A program made the position numbers and the translations under genes. Below, one piece after another: positions 34,104 to 43,387 of a DNA stretch of 64,000 nucleotides (positions within the stretch are counted from its first letter, which is position 1; every line of letters begins with the position of its first letter). The stretch spans positions 1 to 64,000 of the forward strand of contig JACCES010000020.1 in the NCBI GenBank assembly GCA_013416455.1, read 5' to 3'. The notes under the pieces were generated by a model that worked only from the letters and a program-made list of their open reading frames with translations, searched no databases and had not been told where the DNA came from. This DNA comes from Alcaligenaceae bacterium. Its GTDB lineage: Bacteria; Pseudomonadota; Gammaproteobacteria; Burkholderiales; Burkholderiaceae_B.

Positions 34104-35279
34104 ATGACGATGCAAACCCCTCCCCTTCCTTTGGCCGGCATACGTGTGCTGGACCTGTCCCGCCTGATGGCGGGCAACATGCTGACCCTGCAGCTGGCCG
34201 ATTTCGGGGCCGAGGTCGTCAAAGTGGAAAGCGCACAGGGCGATACCCTGCGCGACTGGAAAAATGACGGCAAGTCGCTTTGGTGGAAGGTGTACGGCCG
34301 CAATAAGAAAAGCATCTGCCTGGACCTGAAATCGGAAACCGATCGCCGCAAGCTGCTGGCCGTCCTGCCCGAGTTCGATGTCGTGGTGGAAAGCTTTCGC
34401 ACCGGCGGCATGGAAAAGTTCGGCCTGGGTCCGGACGTGCTGCATGGCATCAATCCAAGGCTGGTGATCGTGCGCATTTCGGGCTGGGGCCAGACGGGGC
34501 CTTACGCGGGCCGCCCCGGGTTCGGCACTTTGGTCGAGGCATTCTCGGGCTTCGCCGAGAAGAACGGCTTTCCCGACAAACCGCCGGCCCTGCCCAATCT
34601 GGGCCTGGCCGACATGATTGCCGGGCTGTCCGGCGCGTTCGCGACACTGGCCGCCATTCGCGAGGTCGAGGTGCGCCGCGGCGCCGGGCAGGTCGTCGAC
34701 CTGTCGCTTCTGGAACCCATGATCGGCGTGCTGGGCCCGGATGCGGCCATCTTCCAGCACACGGGCAGGAAGCCGCAGCGCCTGGGCAACCGTGTGGACA
34801 ACGCCGCCCCCCGCAACGCTTACAAGAGCGCCGATGGCCAATGGATGGTCATGTCGGGATCGACCCAACGGATGGCGGAGCGCATTCTTCATGCCGTCGG
34901 CGGCCCGGAACTGGCCCGGGACCCCCGGTTTGCGACCAATGCATCCCGGCTGGCCCACATCGATGCGCTCGATGAGATCATCGGCGGCTTTGTGCTTCAA
35001 CGGACGCTGCGGGACAACCTGTCGTATTTCGCGGGGCACGAAGTCACCGTCGGCCCCGTGCACAGCGTGGAGACATTGATGCGGGACGAACACGTGCTCG
35101 AACGCGAAGTGCTCGTCGACATGCCCGACAAGGAACTCGGCAGCATCATGATGCACAACGTTTTCCCAAGGCTTTCGGGCACGCCGGGCAGCATCCGCCA
35201 CGAAGCGCCGGGTCTAGGGGAACACCAAACGCTGATCGAAGGGCGCCCGGCGTCCGCAGCGCCCTCGATCGAATCGTGA
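34104..35279 (+). CDS. Family III CoA transferase (CaiB/BaiF)
   Basis: 391 residues. The N-terminal PLAGIRVLDLSRLMAGNMLT, FGAEVVKVE and NKKSICLDLKSETDRRKLL are family III signatures. D170 in LGLADMIAGLSGAFATLAAI is the expected catalytic Asp that forms the acyl-anhydride. It transfers CoA between carboxylates without ATP. It begins 21 bp after the CitE-like gene, so the pair probably acts in sequence: CoA transfer to a hydroxy-dicarboxylate, then lyase cleavage. The cluster starts with the TctC-type binding protein at 31101. Confidence 0.88.
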   Translation: MTMQTPPLPLAGIRVLDLSRLMAGNMLTLQLADFGAEVVKVESAQGDTLRDWKNDGKSLWWKVYGRNKKSICLDLKSETDRRKLLAVLPEFDVVVESFRTGGMEKFGLGPDVLHGINPRLVIVRISGWGQTGPYAGRPGFGTLVEAFSGFAEKNGFPDKPPALPNLGLADMIAGLSGAFATLAAIREVEVRRGAGQVVDLSLLEPMIGVLGPDAAIFQHTGRKPQRLGNRVDNAAPRNAYKSADGQWMVMSGSTQRMAERILHAVGGPELARDPRFATNASRLAHIDALDEIIGGFVLQRTLRDNLSYFAGHEVTVGPVHSVETLMRDEHVLEREVLVDMPDKELGSIMMHNVFPRLSGTPGSIRHEAPGLGEHQTLIEGRPASAAPSIES

Positions 35280-35369
35280 AGGCGGATAGCCGGCACGCCG
35301 GCGCGGGGCTTGCGCAACCCGCCCATGCCCTCGCGCGCATCGCGCCGTATCAATACGGCACGGCTCAGG

Positions 35370-35567
35370 TCAAGGCTTCGGCTTCAAGGGGCAGGTGCTC
35401 ACGCCCAGGATCGAATAGGCCGGGCAGCTGCTGACCAGGCCCGTCAGCAGCGGTATGAAGCCCAGCCAGCCCCACCAGCCCACGGTGCCCGTCGCCGCCA
35501 TGGCGATGAGGATGACTCCCACCAGAATGCGCAGCATCCTGTCGATGGTTCCGATATTGCGTTTCAT
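35370..35567 (-). CDS. DUF2892 family small membrane protein
   Basis: 65 residues from the ATG at 35567, with GAAGGAA 6 bp upstream. MKRNIGTIDRMLRILVGVIL is the usual DUF2892/YgaP-like start; two hydrophobic helices (~12-30 and ~32-50) are separated by GWWGW and end in SSCPAYSILGVSTCPLKPK with two Cys. Such proteins often accompany sulfur-transfer genes. Here it lies in the same direction as, and downstream of, the ArsR-type repressor of a sulfide-oxidation module, so a membrane role in sulfane-sulfur handling is plausible but not shown. Confidence 0.82.
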   Translation of the reverse strand: MKRNIGTIDRMLRILVGVILIAMAATGTVGWWGWLGFIPLLTGLVSSCPAYSILGVSTCPLKPKP

Positions 35568-35760
35568 GTCGATTCCTTCAAGTGTGTTGAAACCAGTGCG
35601 CTGCGGCGATTCCAGGAAGCCTTCATGAGCAGGCGCGCCGAACCGCGGAAGCCGGGCCGGCGCACCATGGCAAGCCATTTGCCCCGGGTGTTTCCAGGGG
35701 CGCATGCCGTCCGCCGGAATGTATTCGCGGACCTGTTCTTGCGTGCCGCCTTCTCGAATG

Positions 35761-36081
35761 TCAGGGGCAGTAGATTTCCTTCAGCGTGGCGATGATTTTC
35801 CCGACATCGGGATTCGCGATACGGTAGTACAGCGTCTGCGATTCACGCCGGTACGCAACCAGGCCTTCGTCGCGCATGCGGCCAAGGTGTTGCGACAGCG
35901 CGGACTGGCTCAATGGGATATGTTCGAGCATGGCACCCACGGACAGCTCACCCATTTGAATCAGCAGACAAAGTACCAACAGGCGATTCTCGTTGCCGAT
36001 TGCCTTCAGCAGTGCCGCCGCCCTGGCGGCGCCCTCCTGCAGGAATTCGCGATCTTTCTCGCTGAAAGCCGATTCTGCCAT
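35761..36081 (-). CDS. bigR: ArsR-family repressor of the BigR/SqrR (persulfide-sensing) type
   Basis: 106 residues from the ATG at 36081; a GTG four codons earlier (36093) is an alternative. The winged helix-turn-helix shows LLKAIGNENRLLVLCLLIQM and LSQSALSQHLGRMRDEGLVA YRRE. Two cysteines sit where BigR/SqrR proteins have their sulfane-sulfur-sensing pair: one in LLVLCLL, the other in the C-terminal LKEIYCP. It is divergent from the persulfide dioxygenase gene, and a TTAG-N6-CTAA palindrome lies between them, with a second one before sqr. It should repress both until sulfide or persulfide forms a Cys-S-Cys link. Confidence 0.88.
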   Translation of the reverse strand: MAESAFSEKDREFLQEGAARAAALLKAIGNENRLLVLCLLIQMGELSVGAMLEHIPLSQSALSQHLGRMRDEGLVAYRRESQTLYYRIANPDVGKIIATLKEIYCP

Positions 36082-36100
36082 TATTTCACTCACATCTAAT

Positions 36101-36114
36101 TTAGTTTAATCTAA
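36101..36114. promoter_or_regulatory. BigR/SqrR-type operator, site 1
   Basis: TTAGTTTAATCTAA, an AT-rich imperfect palindrome (TTAG...CTAA) in the divergent region between the repressor gene and the persulfide dioxygenase gene. The same pattern recurs at 37064-37077. Confidence 0.7.
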
Positions 36115-36161
36115 TATATAGATTCGCTGCAACAAAAGAATCATCATTCAAGGAGCCGCGC

Positions 36162-37034
36162 ATGCCCCAGTCGCCCAAGATCCAGGCCTTCTTCGACGAA
36201 CCCACCAATACCGTATCCTATCTGGTGTCCGACCCTTCCACCCGGGCGGCGGCCATCGTCGATCCCGTGCTGGATTACGACCATCAAAGCGGCGAAATCT
36301 CCACCGCCTCGGCGGAACACATACTGAAGGCGGTCAGGGAAGCGGGGCTCACGCTGCAATGGGTACTGGAAACCCATGCCCATGCCGACCACCTGAGCGC
36401 GGCGCCTTTCTTCCGCAGCAAGACCGGCGCCCACGTGGTGATCGGCGAGCACATTACCGAAGTCCAGCGCATTTTCAGCAAGGTTTTCAATCTCGATGAC
36501 GTTTCCTGCGACGGCACGGAGTTCGACAAGCTGGTGCGCGACGGTGAAACCTTTCCGCTCGGCAGCCTCAAGGTTTCGGTCATGCACACACCGGGCCATA
36601 CGCCCGCTTGCGTAAGTTACCGCATAGGCGACGCCGTATTCGTCGGCGACACCCTGTTCATGCCGGATTACGGGACCGCCCGCGCCGATTTCCCGGGGGG
36701 CGACGCCCGCCGGCTGTACCATTCCATCCATCGCCTGCTCTCCCTGCCTCCTGCGACGCGCTTGTTCCTGTGCCACGACTACAAGGCGCCGGGCCGCGAT
36801 CATTATGCGTGGGAAACCACGGTGGCCGAACAGCTTGAACACAATGTCCATGTCCACCAAGGCGTATCGGAGGATGAATTCGTTTCCATGCGCCGGGAAC
36901 GCGACGCCACCCTGGCCGCCCCCCACCTGCTGCTGCCGTCCGTGCAGGTCAACATACGCGCCGGGAAACTGCCGGCCCCCGAAGACAACGGCGTCCGCTA
37001 CCTGAAAATCCCCCTGACCCAGAAAAACCGGTAA
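36162..37034 (+). CDS. blh: Persulfide dioxygenase-like metallo-beta-lactamase-fold protein (ETHE1/Blh type)
   Basis: 290 residues, start after AAGGAG. Metal motif THAHADHL (HxHxDH) near residue 70, HTPGHTPACVSY, VGDTLFMPDYGTARADFPGG and LCHDYKAPG supply the Fe ligands of the ETHE1 family. It oxidises glutathione persulfide to sulfite and glutathione in the cytoplasm. The AVDPVLDYDHQSGEISTASA style of N-terminus matches the bacterial Blh proteins encoded with BigR. It is divergent from the repressor and precedes sqr, whose sulfane-sulfur product it would remove. Confidence 0.9.
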   Translation: MPQSPKIQAFFDEPTNTVSYLVSDPSTRAAAIVDPVLDYDHQSGEISTASAEHILKAVREAGLTLQWVLETHAHADHLSAAPFFRSKTGAHVVIGEHITEVQRIFSKVFNLDDVSCDGTEFDKLVRDGETFPLGSLKVSVMHTPGHTPACVSYRIGDAVFVGDTLFMPDYGTARADFPGGDARRLYHSIHRLLSLPPATRLFLCHDYKAPGRDHYAWETTVAEQLEHNVHVHQGVSEDEFVSMRRERDATLAAPHLLLPSVQVNIRAGKLPAPEDNGVRYLKIPLTQKNR

Positions 37035-37063
37035 GACAATCGGCGGGGCGGGCTATCCATATT

Positions 37064-37077
37064 TTAGTTTTTACTAA
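37064..37077. promoter_or_regulatory. BigR/SqrR-type operator, site 2 (before sqr)
   Basis: TTAGTTTTTACTAA is a palindrome (TTAGT / ACTAA) 57 bp upstream of the sqr start, followed by the AT-rich TATAAT (37078-37083), which can serve as a -10 element. It matches site 1 in pattern, so sqr probably has its own BigR-controlled promoter. Confidence 0.7.
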
Positions 37078-37133
37078 TATAATGGATGTAACAACAAGGA
37101 AACATCCTTGGCCCGTCTTGAAAGGACATTCAG

Positions 37134-38480
37134 GTGAAAACATTCTCTGAACAGCCGGTGTCCGCCGGTATCACCGATGCCGGCCGCCGCCGCATGCTGG
37201 CGCTGGCGGCCGCCGGCACCCTGGGGGCCGCGCTGCCCGCCCACGCGTCACAAACCAGGGCCCGCCCCAAAACATCGGCGCGCATCGTCATCGCCGGCGC
37301 GGGCGCTGCGGGGCTGGCAGCCGCATCCCGCCTTTCCGCCGCCCTCGATGGCGCCCGTATCACGCTCATCGACGCCCGCATCCAGCACTACTACCAGCCC
37401 GGCTTCACGCTGGTGGGCGCGGGTATCAAGCCGGCCCATTACGTCGTGTCCGCCACCGCCGAATACGTTCCTTCCGGCGTCGACTGGGTTCCCGAAACCG
37501 TGGCCGAGATCGACCCGGAAGGCAAGAAGGTCGTCACTTCCGGGGGGCGCTCCATCCCTTACGACTACCTGGTCGTGGCCACCGGCCTGTCTCTGCACTA
37601 CGAAGAAATCGAAGGCATGGAACCGGCCCTGATCGGGAAGGAAGGCATCGCCAGCATCTATAACGGCCCCGAAGCGGCCCAGGCCAGCTGGCAGGCCTTG
37701 TCCGGCTTCGTTGACCGCGGCGGTCGCGGCCTGTTCACCCGCCCGGCCACCGAAATGAAGTGCGCGGGCGCCCCGCTCAAGTACACATTCCTGGCCGAAG
37801 ACCACGCAACGCGGCGCGGCAATCGGGGGAAAACCGAAATCCACTACTTTTCGAACAACAAGGTGCTGTTCAGCGTGCCCATCGTCTCCGAAAAGGTACG
37901 CATGTTGTTTCGCGAACGCAATATCCCGGCCACCTATGAACGCGTGCTCACGGCAATCGATCCGGGGCGCCGCATCGCCACCTTCCGCACGCCCGAAGGC
38001 AGCGAAGAACAGTCCTATGATTTCATACACGTGATTCCGCCCATGCGGGCTCCCGCGGCCGTGCGCAACAGCCCCCTCCCCTGGCAAAGCGGGAACTGGG
38101 CCGGCGAAGGCTGGATGGAAGTCGACCGCGGCACGCTGCGCCACGTTCGCTACCCTGAAGTCTTCGGCGTGGGCGACATTGCCGGGGTGCCCAAAGGCAA
38201 GACGGCGGCCAGCGTCAAGTGGCAGGTGCCGGTCATGGTCGACCATCTGGTGGCCGATATCGCCGGGTCGCGCAGCGAGCAAATCTACGATGGCTATACA
38301 TCGTGCCCTCTCATCACCCGGCTCGGCCGGGCCATGCTGGTGGAATTCGACTACGAAAACAATCTCGTGCCGTCCTTCCCGGGCGTCATTGCTCCACTTG
38401 AAGAACTCTGGGTGAGCTGGGTCATGAAGACCATGGCGCTCAAACCCACCTACATCAGCATGCTGCGCGGCCGCGCCTGA
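37134..38480 (+). CDS. sqr: Sulfide:quinone oxidoreductase
   Basis: 448 residues. The N-terminus carries a Tat-like signal (GRRRMLALAAAGTLGAALPA HA), so the protein probably acts on the periplasmic face. FAD binding: RIVIAGAGAAGLAAASRLSA and VATGLSLHYEEIEGM. Active-site Cys in EMKCAGAPLKYTFLAEDH and a second in YDGYTSCPLITRLGRAML VEFDYE; these motifs fit the mitochondrial-like (type II) SQRs. It oxidises sulfide to sulfane sulfur and passes electrons to quinone. It is preceded by its own BigR-type box and followed after 25 bp by a small membrane protein. Confidence 0.9.
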   Translation: MKTFSEQPVSAGITDAGRRRMLALAAAGTLGAALPAHASQTRARPKTSARIVIAGAGAAGLAAASRLSAALDGARITLIDARIQHYYQPGFTLVGAGIKPAHYVVSATAEYVPSGVDWVPETVAEIDPEGKKVVTSGGRSIPYDYLVVATGLSLHYEEIEGMEPALIGKEGIASIYNGPEAAQASWQALSGFVDRGGRGLFTRPATEMKCAGAPLKYTFLAEDHATRRGNRGKTEIHYFSNNKVLFSVPIVSEKVRMLFRERNIPATYERVLTAIDPGRRIATFRTPEGSEEQSYDFIHVIPPMRAPAAVRNSPLPWQSGNWAGEGWMEVDRGTLRHVRYPEVFGVGDIAGVPKGKTAASVKWQVPVMVDHLVADIAGSRSEQIYDGYTSCPLITRLGRAMLVEFDYENNLVPSFPGVIAPLEELWVSWVMKTMALKPTYISMLRGRA

Positions 38481-38505
38481 AAACCCGCCTCGCAAGGACA
38501 CCGAC

Positions 38506-38865
38506 ATGAAAGAACTCGATCCCTTCATTCTTCTAGCCGTCTTTCAGGAAATGCTCGGCCCCCTGCTCTGGTTCCTGCTGGCCATCGTCGTGCTGAGCAC
38601 CCTGGCCTTCGTCGGGCTGCTGCTGCGCGAACGCAAGATCATCTCGCGGCGGTTGATGTGGTCGGAAGCGGTCGGGCTGTTCGGCGGCGTGATGGCGCTG
38701 GTCGTGATGGCGGAGGTCTCGGCATCCGGCTACAGCGACGCCGCCGGCCCGGCCGACTGGATCCTGATCGCGCTGGTCTTCGCCTCGGGCGCCATCGGTA
38801 CGGCGGTCATCGCCTACACCACGATGGGCTGGCTGAAAACCATCATCCGCCAGCCGGCTTCCTGA
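38506..38865 (+). CDS. Small integral membrane protein (DUF5368-like)
   Basis: 119 residues with three hydrophobic helices: PLLWFLLAIVVLSTLAFVGL (~19-38), SEAVGLFGGVMALVVMAEV (~53-71) and ADWILIALVFASGAIGTAVI (~85-104). RBS AAGGACA precedes the ATG. It is 25 bp downstream of sqr and presumably co-transcribed. I recall proteins of this look as DUF5368, often next to sulfur-oxidation genes. The function is unknown; a membrane partner of SQR is a reasonable guess. Confidence 0.65.
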   Translation: MKELDPFILLAVFQEMLGPLLWFLLAIVVLSTLAFVGLLLRERKIISRRLMWSEAVGLFGGVMALVVMAEVSASGYSDAAGPADWILIALVFASGAIGTAVIAYTTMGWLKTIIRQPAS

Positions 38866-39105
38866 AGCCCGGCGCTCTCACGGCGGCCGCCCTCACAAGC
38901 GGGCGCGGGCGCCTGCGGCGCCACATTGATTTCGCCTCGCTTGACCTCGCCGTGAACGACGAGGCCGGCGCCCAGACGAAGCATCGTCACAAAACCGGAA
39001 GACAGGTCTTGTATCATGAAGGGGAAAGCCTTCAAGAGACGAACCTGTCAACTTTTCATCATGCGGGCCGCGGTGAAGAATGCCCCGCATGTTCCGGAAG
39101 CGCAT

Positions 39106-40905
39106 ATGAAGACCCCCGCCCCGCACAAGATTCCCATCGCTGAACTGGATATCCAGGCTCAGGCCATGCTGGCCCGCATGTCGGGGTCGCTGTCGCCGCA
39201 ATCGATCGCGCTGGCCTGGCTGGACTGGGCATCGCATCTGGCCGGCTCGCCGGGCAAGCAGGCGGAGCTCGTCCATCTCGCCCTGGAGCAGTCCGCCACC
39301 CTGAGCGGCTACATCGGCCGGAGCCTCGCGGCCGCCTACCCGGAAGGCCTGCGGCCCCGCAAAGGCAAAACCCTCTTCGGCCTCGCGGCCGCCGAGGGGG
39401 CGGAGCCCCCCGAACCTCCCATTCAGGATCGCCGCTTCCAGGCGCCGCAATGGCAGCAGTTTCCCTACAGCGTGCTGCAGCAGGCCTTTCTGATGAACCA
39501 GCATTGGTGGGACACCGCAACGCGCAATGTCCGGGGTGTCGACCCCCACCATGCCGAGGTCGTGAACTTCATCGCCCGCCAGCTCATCGACATTTTCTCG
39601 CCCGGCAACCAACTGCTCACCAACCCCGTCGCCCTGAATCTCACCATAGAGGAAAACGGCGCCAATCTGGTGCGCGGGCTGCAGAATTTCTTCGAAGACC
39701 TGCAGCGCATGCGGGGCGGCCATGCGCCGGCGGGCACGGAAGAGTTCCAGGTCGGCCGCGACGTCGCGGTGAGCCAGGGCAAGGTCGTGCTGCGCACCCC
39801 GGTAATGGAACTGATCCAGTACACCCCGCTGACCGGACAGGTGCACCCGGAACCCATTCTGATCATTCCGGCATGGATCATGAAGTACTACATTCTTGAT
39901 CTGTCGCCGCACAACTCGCTGGTGCGCTACCTGGTCGAGAACGGCTACACGGTGTTCTGCATTTCCTGGAAGAACCCCGGCAGCGCCGGCCGCAACCTCG
40001 ACATGGACGACTACCTGGAGCAAGGCTTTTGCGCCGCGCTCGACGCCATGGAAGCCATTGTGCCCAAACGGAAGGTGCACGCCGCCGGCTATTGCCTGGG
40101 CGGCACATTGCTGGCCATCGCTGTCGCGGCGCTTGCCCGCGACGGCCGGCAGGACAGACTGGCGTCCATGACCCTGCTCGCCGCCCAGACCGATTTCAGC
40201 GAACCTGGGGAAATCAGCCTGTTCATCGATGAAAGCCAAGTCAGCATGCTCGAAGCCGAAATGGAACAGGCCGGCTATCTGCGCGCCGACCAGATGGCGG
40301 GCGCCTTCCAGATGCTCCGTTCCTATGACCTGCTGTGGTCAAAAATGGTGCAGGAATACCTCATGGGCGAGCGGCGTTCCATGAACGATCTCATGGCCTG
40401 GAACGCCGACGCCACCCGCATGCCCGCGCGCATGCATGCGCAATATCTGCGCCGTCTGTTTCTGAACAACGACCTGGCTGCGGGCCGCTACCCGGTGAAG
40501 GGCCGCTCCGTCAGCCTGCTGAACCTGACGCTGCCCACCTTCTGCGTAGGCACGGTGACCGACCACGTTGCGCCCTGGCGCTCGGTCTACAAGCTGCACA
40601 GCCTGAGCCCGGCCGAACTCACCTTCGTGCTGACCAGCGGCGGCCACAATGCCGGTATCATCAGCGAACCCGGCCGCCCGCGCCGCCACTACCAGGTGGC
40701 CGTCCGTGAAACCGACGGCAATGTGCTGGCGCCCGACGAATGGCTGTCCACAGCGCCGCGGCACGAAGGCTCGTGGTGGCCCGAATGGCTGGCATGGCTG
40801 CGGACGCGCTCCGGCGCCCTCGTCGCGCCGCCGCCCATGGGCGCGCCCCGCAAGGGCTATAAACCGCTGGATGACGCTCCCGGGCGCTATGTGCACGAGA
40901 AATAG
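39106..40905 (+). CDS. phaC: Class I polyhydroxyalkanoate synthase PhaC
   Basis: 599 residues from the ATG at 39106 (GGAAG 5 bp upstream); an in-frame ATG at 39016 would add 30 residues. Lipase-like box with catalytic Cys330 in AAGYCLGGTLLAIA; the other triad members are in VGTVTDHVAPWRSVYK (Asp) and LTSGGHNAGIISEPG (His). ILIIPAWIMKYYILDLSPHN SLVRYLVENGYTVF and ISWKNPG are typical of class I synthases. It polymerises (R)-3-hydroxyacyl-CoA into intracellular granules. phaB follows 77 bp downstream; no phaA or phasin gene is seen here. Confidence 0.92.
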   Translation: MKTPAPHKIPIAELDIQAQAMLARMSGSLSPQSIALAWLDWASHLAGSPGKQAELVHLALEQSATLSGYIGRSLAAAYPEGLRPRKGKTLFGLAAAEGAEPPEPPIQDRRFQAPQWQQFPYSVLQQAFLMNQHWWDTATRNVRGVDPHHAEVVNFIARQLIDIFSPGNQLLTNPVALNLTIEENGANLVRGLQNFFEDLQRMRGGHAPAGTEEFQVGRDVAVSQGKVVLRTPVMELIQYTPLTGQVHPEPILIIPAWIMKYYILDLSPHNSLVRYLVENGYTVFCISWKNPGSAGRNLDMDDYLEQGFCAALDAMEAIVPKRKVHAAGYCLGGTLLAIAVAALARDGRQDRLASMTLLAAQTDFSEPGEISLFIDESQVSMLEAEMEQAGYLRADQMAGAFQMLRSYDLLWSKMVQEYLMGERRSMNDLMAWNADATRMPARMHAQYLRRLFLNNDLAAGRYPVKGRSVSLLNLTLPTFCVGTVTDHVAPWRSVYKLHSLSPAELTFVLTSGGHNAGIISEPGRPRRHYQVAVRETDGNVLAPDEWLSTAPRHEGSWWPEWLAWLRTRSGALVAPPPMGAPRKGYKPLDDAPGRYVHEK

Positions 40906-40982
40906 CGCCACCGGCCGCCTCGGGCACGCCTTCCGGCCCCCAGCCCGTTCTTCAATTCCGAACCCGTAAGCAGGATGATTTC

Positions 40983-41726
40983 ATGACTCAACGTTGCGCA
41001 TTGATCACCGGCGGCACCACCGGCCTGGGCGAAGCCATCGCCCGCAAACTCCACGACGCCGGCTGCACCGTGCTCGTCACCCACATGGCCGGCAGCGCCG
41101 GCGCCGCCGAATGGCTCGAAAAACAGGCCCAGGAGGGCTATCAGTTCAAAGTCTATGAAGTGGACGTCGCCGACTACGATTCCTGCCAGGAGCTGGGCCG
41201 CAACATCGAAGCCGACGGCTTCCAGGTCGACATCCTGGTGAACAATGCCGGCATCACGCGCGACGGAACCTTCCGCAAGCTGGCCAAGGAAAAATGGGAT
41301 GCCGTGCTGCGCACCAACCTGGATTCCATGTACAACGTGACCACCTCTTATGTGGAAGGCATGGCCGCCCGCGGCTGGGGCCGCATCGTGAACATTTCAT
41401 CGGTCAACGGCACCAAGGGCCAGTTCGGCCAGACCAACTATTCGGCGGCCAAGGCCGGCATCCAGGGCTTCACCAAGGCGCTGGCGCAGGAAGTCGCCCG
41501 CAAGGGGGTCACGGTCAATGCCGTATCGCCCGGCTATGTGGCCACCGCCATGGTCGAGGCCGTGAACCCCGAAATCCTTGAAAAGCAGATCATTTCGCAG
41601 ATCCCGATGGGCCGCCTGGGCAGGCCCGGGGAAGTGGCCGCCCTGGTCGCCTTCCTGTGCAGCGAGGATGCCGGCTACATCACAGGCGCCAACGTCGCCA
41701 TCAACGGCGGCATGCACATGTACTGA
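40983..41726 (+). CDS. phaB: Acetoacetyl-CoA reductase PhaB (SDR)
   Basis: 247 residues. NADPH motif TGGTTGLGEAIA (10-21), NNAGITRDGTF, catalytic Ser in NISSVNGTKGQFGQ and Tyr-Lys in TNYSAAKAGIQGFTKALAQE, and C-terminal INGGMHMY. The GQFGQTNYSAAKAG block is characteristic of PhaB. It reduces acetoacetyl-CoA to (R)-3-hydroxybutyryl-CoA, the monomer for PhaC encoded just upstream. Co-transcription with phaC is likely. Confidence 0.93.
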   Translation: MTQRCALITGGTTGLGEAIARKLHDAGCTVLVTHMAGSAGAAEWLEKQAQEGYQFKVYEVDVADYDSCQELGRNIEADGFQVDILVNNAGITRDGTFRKLAKEKWDAVLRTNLDSMYNVTTSYVEGMAARGWGRIVNISSVNGTKGQFGQTNYSAAKAGIQGFTKALAQEVARKGVTVNAVSPGYVATAMVEAVNPEILEKQIISQIPMGRLGRPGEVAALVAFLCSEDAGYITGANVAINGGMHMY

Positions 41727-41779
41727 CGCGGAGGCGATGGCTGCCGGCCCCCGGGACGCCGCCGCATGTTCTATAGTAG

Positions 41780-43387
41780 ATGGCCACACTGACCGGCAAC
41801 CATCACTCCGATATGGGAACGCAAGGCGCTGCAGGCCTGACAACCTGGGGAAGGCTCAAGCGCGGCCTGACATTCACTCTGATCGCCCTGCTGGCGGCAT
41901 GCAGCCTGCCCGCCCCGAAAGAACGGCGCGCATCCCACGCCCTGCTGTCCGGCGACAGCGAACAGACGATTCTGGGAAAGGGCCTGCTTCCGCAGCTGCG
42001 GGCGCATCCAGGCTTGTCGGGCGTGGCGTCCTTGTCGAATTCCCTGGACGCCTTCGCCGCCCGCATGAGCCTGATCAGCGCCGCGCAGCGGACGCTCGAT
42101 GTCCAGTACTACATCTGGCGGGACGACATCACCGGCAATCTGCTGCTGCAGGCCTTGCTCGATGCCGCCGCAAGAGGCGTGCGGGTACGGATCCTGCTGG
42201 ACGACAACGGCGTCTCGGGCCTGGATGAAAAGCTGTCTTTGTTGAACGCCGAACCCAACATCGAGGTCAGACTGTTCAATCCGTTTCCTTTCCGCCTGTT
42301 CAAGCCGCTGGGCTTCCTGACCGAGTTCGGGCGATTGAACCGGCGCATGCACAACAAATCATTCACAGCCGACGGCCAGGTGACGGTGGTCGGCGGCAGA
42401 AACATCGGCGACGAGTATTTCGGCGCCACGCAGGGGGTCGCCTTTGCCGATCTGGACGTCATGGCGGCCGGCGCCGTCATCGACGAAGTATCGAAGGACT
42501 TCGACCGTTACTGGAACAGCGAACCGGCCTATCCACTGGAAGAACTGGTCACCCCGCCGAGCGAGCAGCGGGCGCGGCAGCTGAAGGAAGCGGCGCGGGA
42601 CATCGCCCGCTCCCCCCGCGCACAGACCTACACCAGGGCGGTGACCGAATCCCGCTTCGCCGAGAATCTGCGCGCCGGCCTGCTGGACTTCCAATGGGTG
42701 CCGGTCCGCATGGTCAGCGACGATCCGGACAAGGTCCTGAACCGGGCTGCTCCCGAAACCATGCTGCTGGCCCGTCTGGAACAGATACTGGACAGCCCTG
42801 AAAAATCGGTGGACCTGATCTCCCCCTATTTTGTGCCCACGGAAAAGGGCATGGAGGCATTCGCCGCCTGGGCGAAGAAAGGCGTGCGGCTGCGCATCCT
42901 GACCAACGCGCTGGAAGCCACCGACGTGACGGCGGTGCATGCCGGCTATGCAAAGTACCGCAAGCCGCTGCTGAAGGAAGGCGTTGCGCTCTACGAAATG
43001 CGGCGCCAGGCGGGGCAGGAAGAATTCCGGGAAAAGGCCGGCCCCTTCGGCAGCTCGGGCTCCAGCCTGCATGCAAAGACCTTTTCCGTGGACGGCAAAC
43101 GTGTATTCGTCGGATCGTTCAATTTCGATCCCCGCTCGGCCCGCCTGAACACCGAATTGGGTTTCGTCATAGAAAGCGTCGAGATTGCCCGGTCGGCATC
43201 CCGCTCTTTCGACATCGAGATCCCCCGGCAGTCCTATGAGCTGGGCCTGAACGAAGACGGCGGCCTTTACTGGGTCGAACGCGCCGGCGGCGACACGAAA
43301 GTGCTGACCACTGAACCTTCGGCGCCGTGGTGGAAGCGCGGCTATGTGCGCTTCCTGTCCCTGCTTCCCATAGAAGGCCTGCTGTGA
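41780..43387 (+). CDS. Phospholipase D-like lipoprotein (cardiolipin synthase C-like)
   Basis: 535 residues. The N-terminal signal with lipobox (TFTLIALLAACSLPAP) predicts a lipoprotein; an internal ATG at 41813 would keep the signal. Two PLD HKD motifs: HNKSFTADGQVTVVGGRNIG and HAKTFSVDGKRVFVGSFNF. The first is preceded by LDVQYYIWRDDITGNLLLQA, the usual start of the ClsC/YmdC-like group, which transfers phosphatidyl groups between lipids to make cardiolipin. The gene overlaps the next (glycosyltransferase) by 4 bp. Confidence 0.87.
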   Translation: MATLTGNHHSDMGTQGAAGLTTWGRLKRGLTFTLIALLAACSLPAPKERRASHALLSGDSEQTILGKGLLPQLRAHPGLSGVASLSNSLDAFAARMSLISAAQRTLDVQYYIWRDDITGNLLLQALLDAAARGVRVRILLDDNGVSGLDEKLSLLNAEPNIEVRLFNPFPFRLFKPLGFLTEFGRLNRRMHNKSFTADGQVTVVGGRNIGDEYFGATQGVAFADLDVMAAGAVIDEVSKDFDRYWNSEPAYPLEELVTPPSEQRARQLKEAARDIARSPRAQTYTRAVTESRFAENLRAGLLDFQWVPVRMVSDDPDKVLNRAAPETMLLARLEQILDSPEKSVDLISPYFVPTEKGMEAFAAWAKKGVRLRILTNALEATDVTAVHAGYAKYRKPLLKEGVALYEMRRQAGQEEFREKAGPFGSSGSSLHAKTFSVDGKRVFVGSFNFDPRSARLNTELGFVIESVEIARSASRSFDIEIPRQSYELGLNEDGGLYWVERAGGDTKVLTTEPSAPWWKRGYVRFLSLLPIEGLL

